Shown here one piece after another: positions 15,960 to 24,800 of a stretch of DNA of 64,000 nt (positions are counted from its first letter, which is position 1; each line of letters opens with the position of its first letter). Below the pieces are notes generated by a model that worked only from the letters and a program-made list of their open reading frames with translations, searched no databases and was not told the DNA's origin. A program made the position numbers and the translations under genes. This DNA comes from an uncultured Prevotellaceae bacterium (lineage in GTDB: Bacteria > Bacteroidota > Bacteroidia > Bacteroidales > Bacteroidaceae): the NCBI GenBank assembly GCA_947176895.1, contig CAMWSK010000008.1, positions 1 through 64,000 of the forward strand, given 5' to 3'.

Positions 15960-17450
15960 ATGAGGACAATTAAAATCGGGCGTTCACACACAAATGACTG
16001 TGTTTTGGACAATCAGACCGTGTCTCGGACTCACGCTGTCATTGACGTTGATGCTGACGAACAACGCGGAAGATTAAGGGATTTGAACTCGACACATGGC
16101 ACCTATGTGAACGGGAAGAGAATCACTGCAGAGGTAATGGTTTCGTGTTCGGATACCCTGCGTTTGGGGTCCGAGGTGATAACCCTTGGTGGAATTTTGG
16201 CCAAAGCCAACAAAACCGTCATTAGAAAAACGGATGCAGGCAGTCTGCCCGGAGTGGAGAGACGGACAATCGGAAAAAGCAGTGACAACAATATCATCCT
16301 GAATCATGACGATGTTTCCAGAAGGCATGCCATTATATATAGGGAAGCTAATGGAAATGTCGTGATTGAAGACCTCAATTCGACAAACGGCACCTATGTG
16401 AATGGGATTAAAATCACCAGCCAGGTCCTGCATGCCGGGGACAAGGTGGCCATAACCAGAAATTACAATTTGGCTTGGGAGAACATATTCAAACCCACGG
16501 CACCTTCTCCGACGTCTATGGTTCAAAAGTTAATGCGTGTGGCGGCAGTCGTTGTTGCCTGTCTTGTGCTTGGGGGAGGTGCGTACTATGGATACACACG
16601 TTTTTCCAAGTGGGACAAGGAAAAGATATACAAGGAGTATCATTCTGCCGTCTGCTGGGTTTATGTCCAATATGGATATAAGGTGTTTGTGGACAACGAA
16701 GACTTTACCCCGGTGTTGTGCCGTTGCACGAATATCGAGGACAAAGGTCTTGTTTACTTTGATGGAGATGATTTGCTGGCCGGTTCCACTGCATCCCAGG
16801 GTACAGCCTTTTTTATAAGCGACGATGGCAAGCTTGCTACAAACCTGCACATTTCAAGACCTTGGCTTTTCTCGGATGATAAAGAAAAATTGGAAGAACT
16901 TGCCAACAGACTGTTGGCCCTTTTGGCAACGCAAAATCCGATGCTGTCGAGAAGTAAGGTTGAAGTAAAATGTGTCCTGCAAGGCATGTATGTGGTTCCG
17001 GACGGACTTCCTGTCAGCGAATCCAATCTTGTCGAGTGCGAAGAAATAAAGGGACATGATGACACAAACAAGGATGTGGCTGTGCTTCAGACAAAAACAA
17101 GAAGGTTGCCCACCGGGGTCAAGAGAGTAATTGATATTAACGATTCCGATGCGAGCGAGGAGGCTCTGACAGAGGGAAGAACGCTTTTCACGATAGGATT
17201 CCCCTACGGAGCGAACATCGCGCAGGACAGCCGTCGGGATTTGAAGAACCAGGTTCATGGCGGTTCGGTCACTCAAAATAAAGGGGAATATGAATTTGGC
17301 CATGATGCGGAAACGGCGGGTGGCGCCAGCGGCTCCCCCATTTTAAATGATAAGGGCTGTCTTATCGGCGTGCACCATGCGGGAGTAACGGGGTCACAAG
17401 GTTTCAATTACGCTATCAAAGTAAAATATTTGATTGACTTGATAAAATAA
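15960..17450 (+). CDS. Double-FHA, single-TM, trypsin-like serine protease
   Basis: A 496-residue product. Two FHA domains (residues ~1-80 and ~98-180) carry the phosphothreonine-binding signature: KIGRSHTNDCVL...SRTHA...LNSTHGTYVNG, then TIGKSSDNNIIL...SRRHA...LNSTNGTYVNG. A TM helix follows at ~190-209 (RVAAVVVACLVLGGGAYYG), then a trypsin/S1C domain. Its triad is recognisable as His297 (NLHIS), Asp372 (NKDVAVLQ) and Ser457 (GGASGSP). The FHA part should be cytoplasmic and the protease periplasmic. It is the first gene of a phospho-signalling cassette, 26 bp before the next FHA gene. Kinase-dependent control of a periplasmic protease is inference from architecture. Confidence 0.85.
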   Translation: MRTIKIGRSHTNDCVLDNQTVSRTHAVIDVDADEQRGRLRDLNSTHGTYVNGKRITAEVMVSCSDTLRLGSEVITLGGILAKANKTVIRKTDAGSLPGVERRTIGKSSDNNIILNHDDVSRRHAIIYREANGNVVIEDLNSTNGTYVNGIKITSQVLHAGDKVAITRNYNLAWENIFKPTAPSPTSMVQKLMRVAAVVVACLVLGGGAYYGYTRFSKWDKEKIYKEYHSAVCWVYVQYGYKVFVDNEDFTPVLCRCTNIEDKGLVYFDGDDLLAGSTASQGTAFFISDDGKLATNLHISRPWLFSDDKEKLEELANRLLALLATQNPMLSRSKVEVKCVLQGMYVVPDGLPVSESNLVECEEIKGHDDTNKDVAVLQTKTRRLPTGVKRVIDINDSDASEEALTEGRTLFTIGFPYGANIAQDSRRDLKNQVHGGSVTQNKGEYEFGHDAETAGGASGSPILNDKGCLIGVHHAGVTGSQGFNYAIKVKYLIDLIK

Positions 17451-17476
17451 ATACTAATATTCAAATTTCAAAGATT

Positions 17477-18052
17477 ATGGCAACAAAGAAATGTCCTAAC
17501 GGTCATCAGTATGACTCGGGTATCTATGGTGACAACTGCCCTTTCTGTCCCAGTGGACACACACATGTCAACAGCGGCACGGAATCTGAGACATGGGGCA
17601 CTGCGGGCAACGGTGGTATGAGCAATGAGACGGGTGCCACTATTCCACAGCCAGGCAATATGGGTAGCGGTGATACTACTTTTGGCTACCCCCTGAACGG
17701 AACAGATGCATCTAACTCTACCAGAGACCGGCGCGTCGTTGGTATCCTCGTTTCCTTTAGTGCTAATGAAGCTGGCGAGGTTTACAAGATTTACGAGGGT
17801 AGGAATATTATTGGCAGAGGCAATGAATGCGACATCCCGTTTCCCAATGACAACAATATGTCCCGTGAGCACTTGCTTATTCAATACATAGAGGCAAAGG
17901 GCGTATTTAGAGCCGTTGACAGAGGTTCTTCCAACGGCACATACATCAATGGCCAGGTTTGCGTGCTGGGTGATATCATAGAGATTAAGACCAATGATGT
18001 CATTGTGCTTGGAAGCACAAAGTTCATCTTCCTTGCCATTCCTCAATTTTAA
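17477..18052 (+). CDS. Zinc-ribbon FHA-domain protein
   Basis: A 191-residue, apparently cytoplasmic product. An N-terminal zinc ribbon (CPNGHQYDSGIYGDNCPFC, four cysteines at about 6, 20, 23 and neighbouring His) is followed by a ~65-residue Gly/Ser/Thr-rich linker. The linker has several Thr residues (GTGATIPQP-like, GDTTFGYP) that could be kinase targets. A C-terminal FHA domain (residues ~95-185) shows NIIGRGNECDIPF, SREHL and SSNGTYINGQ. Such ribbon-linker-FHA proteins commonly accompany PP2C/STK pairs in Bacteroidetes. It probably works as a soluble adaptor, phosphorylated in the linker and bound by other FHA domains. The 26-bp and 12-bp gaps to its neighbours indicate one operon. Confidence 0.82.
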   Translation: MATKKCPNGHQYDSGIYGDNCPFCPSGHTHVNSGTESETWGTAGNGGMSNETGATIPQPGNMGSGDTTFGYPLNGTDASNSTRDRRVVGILVSFSANEAGEVYKIYEGRNIIGRGNECDIPFPNDNNMSREHLLIQYIEAKGVFRAVDRGSSNGTYINGQVCVLGDIIEIKTNDVIVLGSTKFIFLAIPQF

Positions 18053-18064
18053 AGGGTCTGCGCC

Positions 18065-19756
18065 ATGAGTGATAATGCATATTTCTACTGCCACGTAGAA
18101 GGGAATACGGATGTCGGTTGCAAGCGAAAGGCCAATGAAGACTGGCTGGATTCGTTTGAGTGCGAAAACGGTCTTGTGGCAGTGGTTTGCGATGGCATGG
18201 GCGGCCATGTGGGCGGCCGGATTGCCTCGCATGTGGCCGTTGATGCAATCAGAAAATTCCTGAGTTCCCAATATATCCCGAATCCCAAGGATGCGATTGT
18301 CCAGGCTTGCCATGCCGCGAATGCAGCCATCTTGCAAAGAGCGTCGGAGCAACCGGAACTTACCGGCATGGGGTCGACATGCGTCATGTTGATTGTCAGG
18401 GACGGAAAAGTGTATATGGGTTCTGTGGGCGACAGCCGTATTTACCTTGTCAGGAGCAAGACGATACGGCAGCTCACCAAGGACCAAAGCTATGTGCAAA
18501 TGCTGGTGGATGCCGGCCAGATAACGCAGGAGCAGGCAGAGCGCCATCCCAGAAAGAACGAGATAACCAATGCGTTGGGACTCCACGGGATGCAACCGGC
18601 CACCGTCTTGGAAGACCCCATAAATCCTGAGGCGGGAGATTGTTTTGTTCTTTGCTCCGACGGGCTCAGCGGCATGGTTCCCGATCGTGAGATTGCAAAG
18701 GTGGTGGGCAACCAGATGGGCATGAGCCAGCAAGACCGTGTCAACACGTTGATTGACAAGGCACGCAGAAACGGAGGCCTGGATAATATAACCTGCCAGA
18801 TTGTGGAATTTGCCGTGACCCCTTCCGAAAGCGCAAAGCCGGTGGGTTTGAAAAAGCGGTTGATTAAGTATGGCTTGCCCGTTGTCGGCTCTCTTGTTCT
18901 TGTTTCTTGCCTTTCTTTATGGGCTTGGAACCATTTTCATCAGGAAGAAGGGGGGAAGAAGGAAAGCGGTCATGTGAAAGAGATGAGAGAAGTGGCTAAA
19001 TACATTTCATCGGAACCCGAAGACACAATAGTCTTTTCCCGTACGGCAGAGAAGGTCCTGGAAATCGAAGAGGTAACAGGCTTTGGACTCAGATTCTATG
19101 TTTACAATCAGGATGGAAGCGTTGATACAATCAACAAGAACAATCCTCTGTCTTTGTCGACCCTTTCTGTATATCCTGCCGATAGCCTGTCGTTGGAAAG
19201 AAAAGACAATCGTTGCTCCATTGCATTCAGGTGCCGCGATTACACGGAACCGGACATGACCGTAGAACTTAAGGATAAAGATGACAGCACGTATTGCTAT
19301 GTGTTTGCTGTTACCGGACCGATCAAACGCTCTGTTCCTTCCGGAAGCGGAACCGCGCTGTTCTCTCCAAGGACACTCGGAAAGAACCCTGATGAAGCTG
19401 GGCGGGTGCTGGTGGATATCACAACCCCCAAGGAGGATGAATCCGATGAAGGCGGGCAAAGTGATAAGGACACTCCCTTGTCCTATACCATACCAGTGGC
19501 TTCGTCCGAAGTGAAAACCATCACTTTATACAGTAACTTAGACGGAACAAATACGCAAACTGAAATTTACCTGAAAGACTATGCTTATGCCTTCAAGGCT
19601 GGCAAAAAAACAACCGTCTGGTATGAACTCACGAATGATGGAGCCAGGTGTGTCATTAAGATTAAGGGGGGAAAGATTCCCCCAAAGGACAATTTCATCG
19701 ACATCCCGACACAAGAAGAAGGCAAGGTAATCCGCTTGATTTTCCAAAGAAAATAA
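18065..19756 (+). CDS. PP2C-family protein phosphatase with TM anchor and C-terminal domain
   Basis: A 563-residue product. The PP2C (PPM) domain spans residues ~10-260, with metal-binding motifs KANEDW, VVCDGMGGHVGG, GSVGDSRIYLV, LCSDGLSG and the closing GGLDNITCQIVEF. A TM helix at ~268-285 (YGLPVVGSLVLVSCLSLWAW) separates it from a ~270-residue exported part, mostly beta-rich and unrecognised. It should dephosphorylate Ser/Thr residues in the cytoplasm, opposing the kinases encoded downstream. The exported tail may sense or bind something in the periplasm. The gene starts 12 bp after the FHA gene and ends 4 bp before the kinase gene. Confidence 0.9.
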   Translation: MSDNAYFYCHVEGNTDVGCKRKANEDWLDSFECENGLVAVVCDGMGGHVGGRIASHVAVDAIRKFLSSQYIPNPKDAIVQACHAANAAILQRASEQPELTGMGSTCVMLIVRDGKVYMGSVGDSRIYLVRSKTIRQLTKDQSYVQMLVDAGQITQEQAERHPRKNEITNALGLHGMQPATVLEDPINPEAGDCFVLCSDGLSGMVPDREIAKVVGNQMGMSQQDRVNTLIDKARRNGGLDNITCQIVEFAVTPSESAKPVGLKKRLIKYGLPVVGSLVLVSCLSLWAWNHFHQEEGGKKESGHVKEMREVAKYISSEPEDTIVFSRTAEKVLEIEEVTGFGLRFYVYNQDGSVDTINKNNPLSLSTLSVYPADSLSLERKDNRCSIAFRCRDYTEPDMTVELKDKDDSTYCYVFAVTGPIKRSVPSGSGTALFSPRTLGKNPDEAGRVLVDITTPKEDESDEGGQSDKDTPLSYTIPVASSEVKTITLYSNLDGTNTQTEIYLKDYAYAFKAGKKTTVWYELTNDGARCVIKIKGGKIPPKDNFIDIPTQEEGKVIRLIFQRK

Positions 19757-19760
19757 GGTT

Positions 19761-21089
19761 ATGCCATACACCCTAATAGAGGAAATAGGCCATGGCGGTA
19801 TGGGATGTGTCTATAAAGGAATGGATGCAAACGGCCGGAAAGTTGCCATAAAGATGATGAGCAACAAGGTGACCTGTTATCCGGAATACAGGCAGTTGTT
19901 TCAGTCCGAAGTAGACACGCTCAGGCGCATGGATCATCCTTCTGTCGTTCATATCGTCGGGGAACCCTATAAGGATGACAAGGGAAACTTGTATCTCCCG
20001 ATGGAATACGTTGAAGGCCGGACATTGGAGCAAAAGGTCAACGCCGAAGGCACGATTCCTATGGAGGAGGCTGTCAGCCTGATGTGCAAGATTCTCCAGG
20101 CCCTTCAATATGTGCACGACCGTAACCGGATTCATCGCGACATCAAGCCTTCGAACATCATGATTCGCCCGGACGGAAGTGTCTGTATAATAGATTTCGG
20201 CATTGCCAAGGATGCAAGGGTCGGAACGGGAAACACGGTGGGACGAATCATCGGGACGGATGGCTATATGAGTCCGGAGCAGGCAAACGGTCTGAACATC
20301 GACAGGCGGACGGACATTTATTCCTTGGGATGCGTGTTATATTACCTGCTGACAGGGAAACATGCCATTCCGAAAGGGCAAAATGATTATGAAACGATTT
20401 GCAGTATCCTGAAGAACATCCCGGCGTTGCCATCCCAGAGTGGCACAGGCGTATCCACGGCTTTGGACAACGTTTTCGTAAAGGCGGTTGACAAGAACAT
20501 GACCCTCCGCTACCAGACGGCGGCAGAATTTAAGGAGGCCATAGAGCAGGCTGTCGGAAGGGTCTCGCCAAGCGTATCGATTGGAAGATTGGAGAGTAGC
20601 AACATCGTCATCAGGAATGATGACGTCAGCCGGAAACATCTGGTCATTCGCGGCGTGGAACGGCCGATGACCGGTGGGGCGAAACAGTATTTTCTGGAAA
20701 TAGAAGATTTGGGAAGCAAAAACGGTACGGGAGTTAACGGAAGGTTGCTCAGGAGGGACATCTGCCGCATCGATTATGAAGGAACGGTGAATCTGCCCGA
20801 GGTCTTCCTGGCCGGCAAACCGGAACTGTCTGTAAACTGGCCCCAGGTGATGGCCATGTTGAGGTCAAAGGGGTGGAACCCGCAGGTATATAATCCGGAG
20901 AATCCGCCGGTAAAAAAAGAAGAATCGTTGCACTGGTTCTTGTGTGTCGTGAGCCTGGTTCCTTTGGTCGGTTGGGTCCTGTGGGGCGTTTATAAAGACG
21001 GGCATCCCCGGAAAGCCTCGCTTGCAGCCAAGTTGGCTTGGTCCGGCTTCTTGATAAATCTACTTTTGCTATTTGGCATGAGTTTATGA
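19761..21089 (+). CDS. Ser/Thr protein kinase with C-terminal FHA domain and two TM helices
   Basis: A 442-residue product with a complete Hanks-type kinase domain (residues ~3-265): glycine loop IGHGGMGCVYKG, VAIKMM lysine, HRDIKPSNIM catalytic loop, IIDFGIAKD, and activation segment ending GYMSPEQA. An FHA domain (~272-340: SIGRLESSNIVIRNDDVSRK, then GSKNGTGVNG) and a C-terminal two-helix membrane anchor follow. The FHA-linker-2TM part is homologous to most of the protein at 21297-21800. Having kinase and phosphopeptide reader on one chain suggests self-docking or recruitment of the phosphorylated FHA partner proteins. The 3' end runs into an IS982-like terminal sequence at 21078. Confidence 0.9.
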   Translation: MPYTLIEEIGHGGMGCVYKGMDANGRKVAIKMMSNKVTCYPEYRQLFQSEVDTLRRMDHPSVVHIVGEPYKDDKGNLYLPMEYVEGRTLEQKVNAEGTIPMEEAVSLMCKILQALQYVHDRNRIHRDIKPSNIMIRPDGSVCIIDFGIAKDARVGTGNTVGRIIGTDGYMSPEQANGLNIDRRTDIYSLGCVLYYLLTGKHAIPKGQNDYETICSILKNIPALPSQSGTGVSTALDNVFVKAVDKNMTLRYQTAAEFKEAIEQAVGRVSPSVSIGRLESSNIVIRNDDVSRKHLVIRGVERPMTGGAKQYFLEIEDLGSKNGTGVNGRLLRRDICRIDYEGTVNLPEVFLAGKPELSVNWPQVMAMLRSKGWNPQVYNPENPPVKKEESLHWFLCVVSLVPLVGWVLWGVYKDGHPRKASLAAKLAWSGFLINLLLLFGMSL

Positions 21090-21113
21090 AATCGGGATAA
21101 ATCAAGCTGTGTG
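21078..21113 (+). repeat. Decayed IS982-type left end
   Basis: The stretch resembles the left end of the IS982 remnant at 49020-49060: both have GAGTT, then GAA-TC-G-ATAA, then CAAGCTGTGTG. It overlaps the kinase stop codon. Confidence 0.4.
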
Positions 21114-21140
21114 TTTCATGCTGTTTGCAGAGGCTTCAAA

Positions 21141-21231
21141 AGCATGTGGATGTTTCGGGAAAAACATGGTCATCTTTTTCAGAAACATGTTCATGTTTTT
21201 CAAAAACATCTTGATGTTTTCGGGGGGGCTT
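21141..21231. repeat. 21-bp-period palindromic repeat cluster 1
   Basis: Four units in exact 21-bp register start at 21141, 21162, 21183 and 21204. The best unit is AAACATGTTCATGTTTTTCA. Each is an imperfect palindrome with arms AAACATG and CATGTTT. A run of seven G's follows. Similar clusters occur at 30260, 44054 and 63368. Confidence 0.8.
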
Positions 21232-21296
21232 CGTGGCAGGGAATTTTACAGACAATTTTAATTCATCAGACTTACGTCATTTATAAATTATCCATT

Positions 21297-21800
21297 ATGA
21301 AACCAACAATAACAATAGGACGAAGCAGTCATTGCGATATAATCATTCCCAATGGCAGTGTCAGCAGGGAGCATGCCCGTATGAGTATCGTCGGGGGCAA
21401 CTACGTTTACGAGGATGTCGGGAAAAACGGTTCGGTCATCGGAGGACGGGTCATACATGGTCAACGCATCACTGTTGCCGCAGGGGCGGAGATTCTCCTG
21501 GCCGGCAAGGTGCCCCTGCCTTGGGCACAGATATATGCGATGCTTCCGCTAAGGGGAGTAAGGCCTTATGATGGCGATACGCATTATGAACCGGTTCATA
21601 ATGATCCTCCGCAATACGTGTATGTCACAGACGAAAGCATAGGAGTGGGATATGGCATTCTTGCTTTCCTCATCCCTTTGGCCGGTTGGATCATGTATTT
21701 TGCGTGGAAAGACGATTCCCCGAAAAAAGCGTCCCAGGCCAACACGATTGCATGGGCCAGCTTTGTCATTAACCTCTTAGGAATCATTGCCGCACTTTAA
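21297..21800 (+). CDS. FHA-domain membrane protein with two TM helices
   Basis: A 167-residue product. I chose the ATG at 21297 because the FHA fold begins there (MKPTITIGRSSHCDIIIPNG); the upstream in-frame codons are palindromic repeat DNA. The phosphothreonine-binding residues are seen in IGRSSHCD, SREHARM and GKNGSVIGG. The C-terminus (FLIPLAGWIMYFAWKDDSPK, then a second helix) matches the C-terminus of the kinase upstream. The protein is probably an inner-membrane docking site for a phosphorylated partner. The last 14 bp precede the next kinase start. Confidence 0.78.
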   Translation: MKPTITIGRSSHCDIIIPNGSVSREHARMSIVGGNYVYEDVGKNGSVIGGRVIHGQRITVAAGAEILLAGKVPLPWAQIYAMLPLRGVRPYDGDTHYEPVHNDPPQYVYVTDESIGVGYGILAFLIPLAGWIMYFAWKDDSPKKASQANTIAWASFVINLLGIIAAL

Positions 21801-21813
21801 AATACAAATATTT

Positions 21814-24800
21814 ATGATTGGTAAGGAAGTATTAAACTATCGGATTGTCTCCCTGATTGGCAAGGGAGGAATGGGTTCTGTCTATCTTGCAGAGCACACG
21901 CTGATAAGAAACGAGAAAGTTGCCATTAAAGTCATTAATGCGAATATGGTCAATGACTTCACGCGTAACATGCTGAGGGATGAGGCCGAACATCTGGCTG
22001 CTTTGAACCATCCCAACATCGTTGCGTTCAAGAACTATCACATCGACAAATCGGGTAACATCTACCTGATTATGGAATATGCGGATGGACAAAGTCTGGA
22101 GGACTATATCAAGAATGTGAACGGCCTTATTGTTGAAGACAGGATATGCCCGTTGTTCGAGCCTGTTCTTGATGCCGTCGGCTACGCCCACAAGGGTTCC
22201 AAGACACGGAAAAAGATTCTGCACAGAGACATCAAGCCCGCGAATATCGTCATCACAACCGAGGGAATACCCAAAATCCTTGACTTTGGTATTGCGAAGG
22301 TGATAAAGAACCAGGGCGAGGAAGAGGCGGATTCGGTGGTCATGGGCACACCCTCGTATATGAGTCCTGAACAGGTGAGAGGGGAACACCTCGACGAAAG
22401 GTCTGATATCTATTCTCTTGGCGTGTTGCTGCATCACATGATGACGGGTAACCCTCCTTATGACACCACAACGCTCACAGAGCAGGAAATCAACACGAAG
22501 GTCGTGGAGGAACCGCTCCCGAGGATGAGGACCTACTATAAGTATGTATCCGAGAAGGTGCAGAAGATTGTGGATAAAGCCACGGCCAAGAATCCGGCAG
22601 ACCGCTACCAGTCATGCGAGGAGTTCAAGAAAGCGCTGCATAAGGCGATCTATCCCACTCGGATTCCCCAATGGGTAAAGGCTGCGGTAGCGGCAACGGT
22701 CATCCTGATTATGGGAGGGGGCTGGTATTTGTGGGACTACAACCGGATTAAAACCTATTATTATAAGGATTACGTCGAGCGTTGGGGTATTCCGGAAGGT
22801 ATCGGAGAACTGAGCTCAAGTGAGCATGGCCATATGCACCGGTCGTATAAGTTTGTCTATCAGAAAAGGAAACTGCTCCGGGTTTCGCATGTGAACAGCC
22901 TTGACTATCTGATTGACGATGACGAAAGCGAACGTAACGAACGGCCGATAGACCAGACTTTCTCTTATACGGCTGACGGCAAGGTGAGCCGCGTGAAGGT
23001 CATGGACCGCAGCGGCAAGACTCTTTACGTAAAGAGTTACAACGAAAAACTGAATACCATGGCATTCCAGTATGACGACGAACATGGCACCGAACGTGTC
23101 GTGTCTAATCAGACGGTTGGCTATGGCAGGCTTCTGGAGGACAATGCGGATGACCGCGGGCGTATCTCGCGGTGGTGGATTGATTATGATGAAAACGGAT
23201 ACGTGGCCACGGTCAGGTATGCGGGATTGGACAATTCGCCTGTTTGCGACGACAATGGAATCTATGGAAGAACGTATGTGCGCGATGCCAAGGGACGCGA
23301 GACGGAGATTCATTACATAGGAATAGACGGTGAGCCCATGGCCACCAAATGGGGTCTCGGCATAAAGAAGTTCCATTATGACGAGAAGAACAATTGGATA
23401 AAGGCCGAATACCTGACAGTCGACGGGGAAACGGCTTATGATGATACTGACGGTGTCGCTGTATATGTGATGGAGTATGACGAAAACGGAAACATTACCT
23501 ATGCCCTTCATCAGGACGGGGAGGGCAATGGCATGTTGCCCAAGAAAAGCCATGTTGCCGGTGTCCACAACGTATATGACGATAAAGGCTTTATCACTCG
23601 GATGGAATTTTTGGATGTTGACAGAAAGCCTATGTTTGTGAGAGGTTCGGGAGTTGCGATTGTCAAGAAAGAGTATGACGGGCATGGATATTTGTCGAAG
23701 TCGTCATTCTTTGATCCCGACGGAAATCCCACGGATTGCCAGGATGGCAACTCCGCCAATACGTTGGTGAACGATGAGCATGGAAATGTGCTTGAGGCGT
23801 GGTTCTATGGCAAGGATGGGAAGCTATGCGAGATTTCATCCGGCAGTGCCGGCATGAAGGCGGAGTATGACTCTGTCGGCAATCAAATCAAGGTGGTAAA
23901 CTACGGTACCGATAAACAGCCATGTGTGGGTAGCGATGGTACTTACGGAACATTGACCGAGTATGACGACCGTAATCTGGTGGTTAAAACCACATCCTTG
24001 GGCGCGGACTTACAGCCGGCTCCCGGCAATAACAACGTTATCATAGCGAAATATGATTACGACAAACGCGGTAATACCACAAAGGTCTCGTTCTATAATG
24101 CGGGTGACAGCATTTTGCGTCTTTCTCATGAAGGATGTGCGGGATGGAATGACATCTATGATGACAATGGGAATCATCTTGAAAGAAACTTCTTCGGGAC
24201 AGACGGCCAACCGATTCTTCCGGCGGGAATACATTATGCGAAGGTAAAATATACGTATGACGAGAACGGTAATCTGAAATCCTCCAGGTATTATAATTTG
24301 CAGGGTTCGTTGACTGCCGTAAACGGCGTTGCCGGAAGAGATTACAAGAATGACAAACGAGGGAATACATTGGAGGAAACCCCGATAGGCTCAAATGGCA
24401 AGTTGGCCGCCAACTATCTTATTACAAAGTACAAATATGATAAGTTCGACAATATAACGGAGATATCGCTATATGACGCTTCCGGAGCCGCGACTAATTC
24501 TACTGGCATCCATAAGTATGTATATGTGTATAACAGCCGCAATCAGGAAGTTGAAGAAAGCTACTATGGCACGAACGGTGCATTAGTTCTGTCCAACGAG
24601 ACAAAAACCGCCATCCTCAAGAATGAATATAATAGCAAGGGCGAACGTGTAAAGGCATTCTATTTCGGAACCGACCGCAAACCATGTAAATCAAAAGAGG
24701 GGTGGAGTAGCTCTACGTATGAATATGACGCTTTTGGCAATATTGTCAAACAATGTTTCTTTGGTGTAGACGGCAAACCGACAAATCCTGTTGATATGGT

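Noticed and set aside
21141-21231. CRISPR array suggested by regular repeat spacing
   Set aside because: Units are 21 bp with no unique spacers between them and no cas genes nearby; they are tandem palindromes.
21111-21296. N-terminal extension of the FHA membrane protein reading through the palindromic repeats
   Set aside because: The reading (KHVHVFQKH-type heptads) comes from repeat DNA that also occurs outside genes, and the FHA fold starts cleanly at the ATG at 21297.
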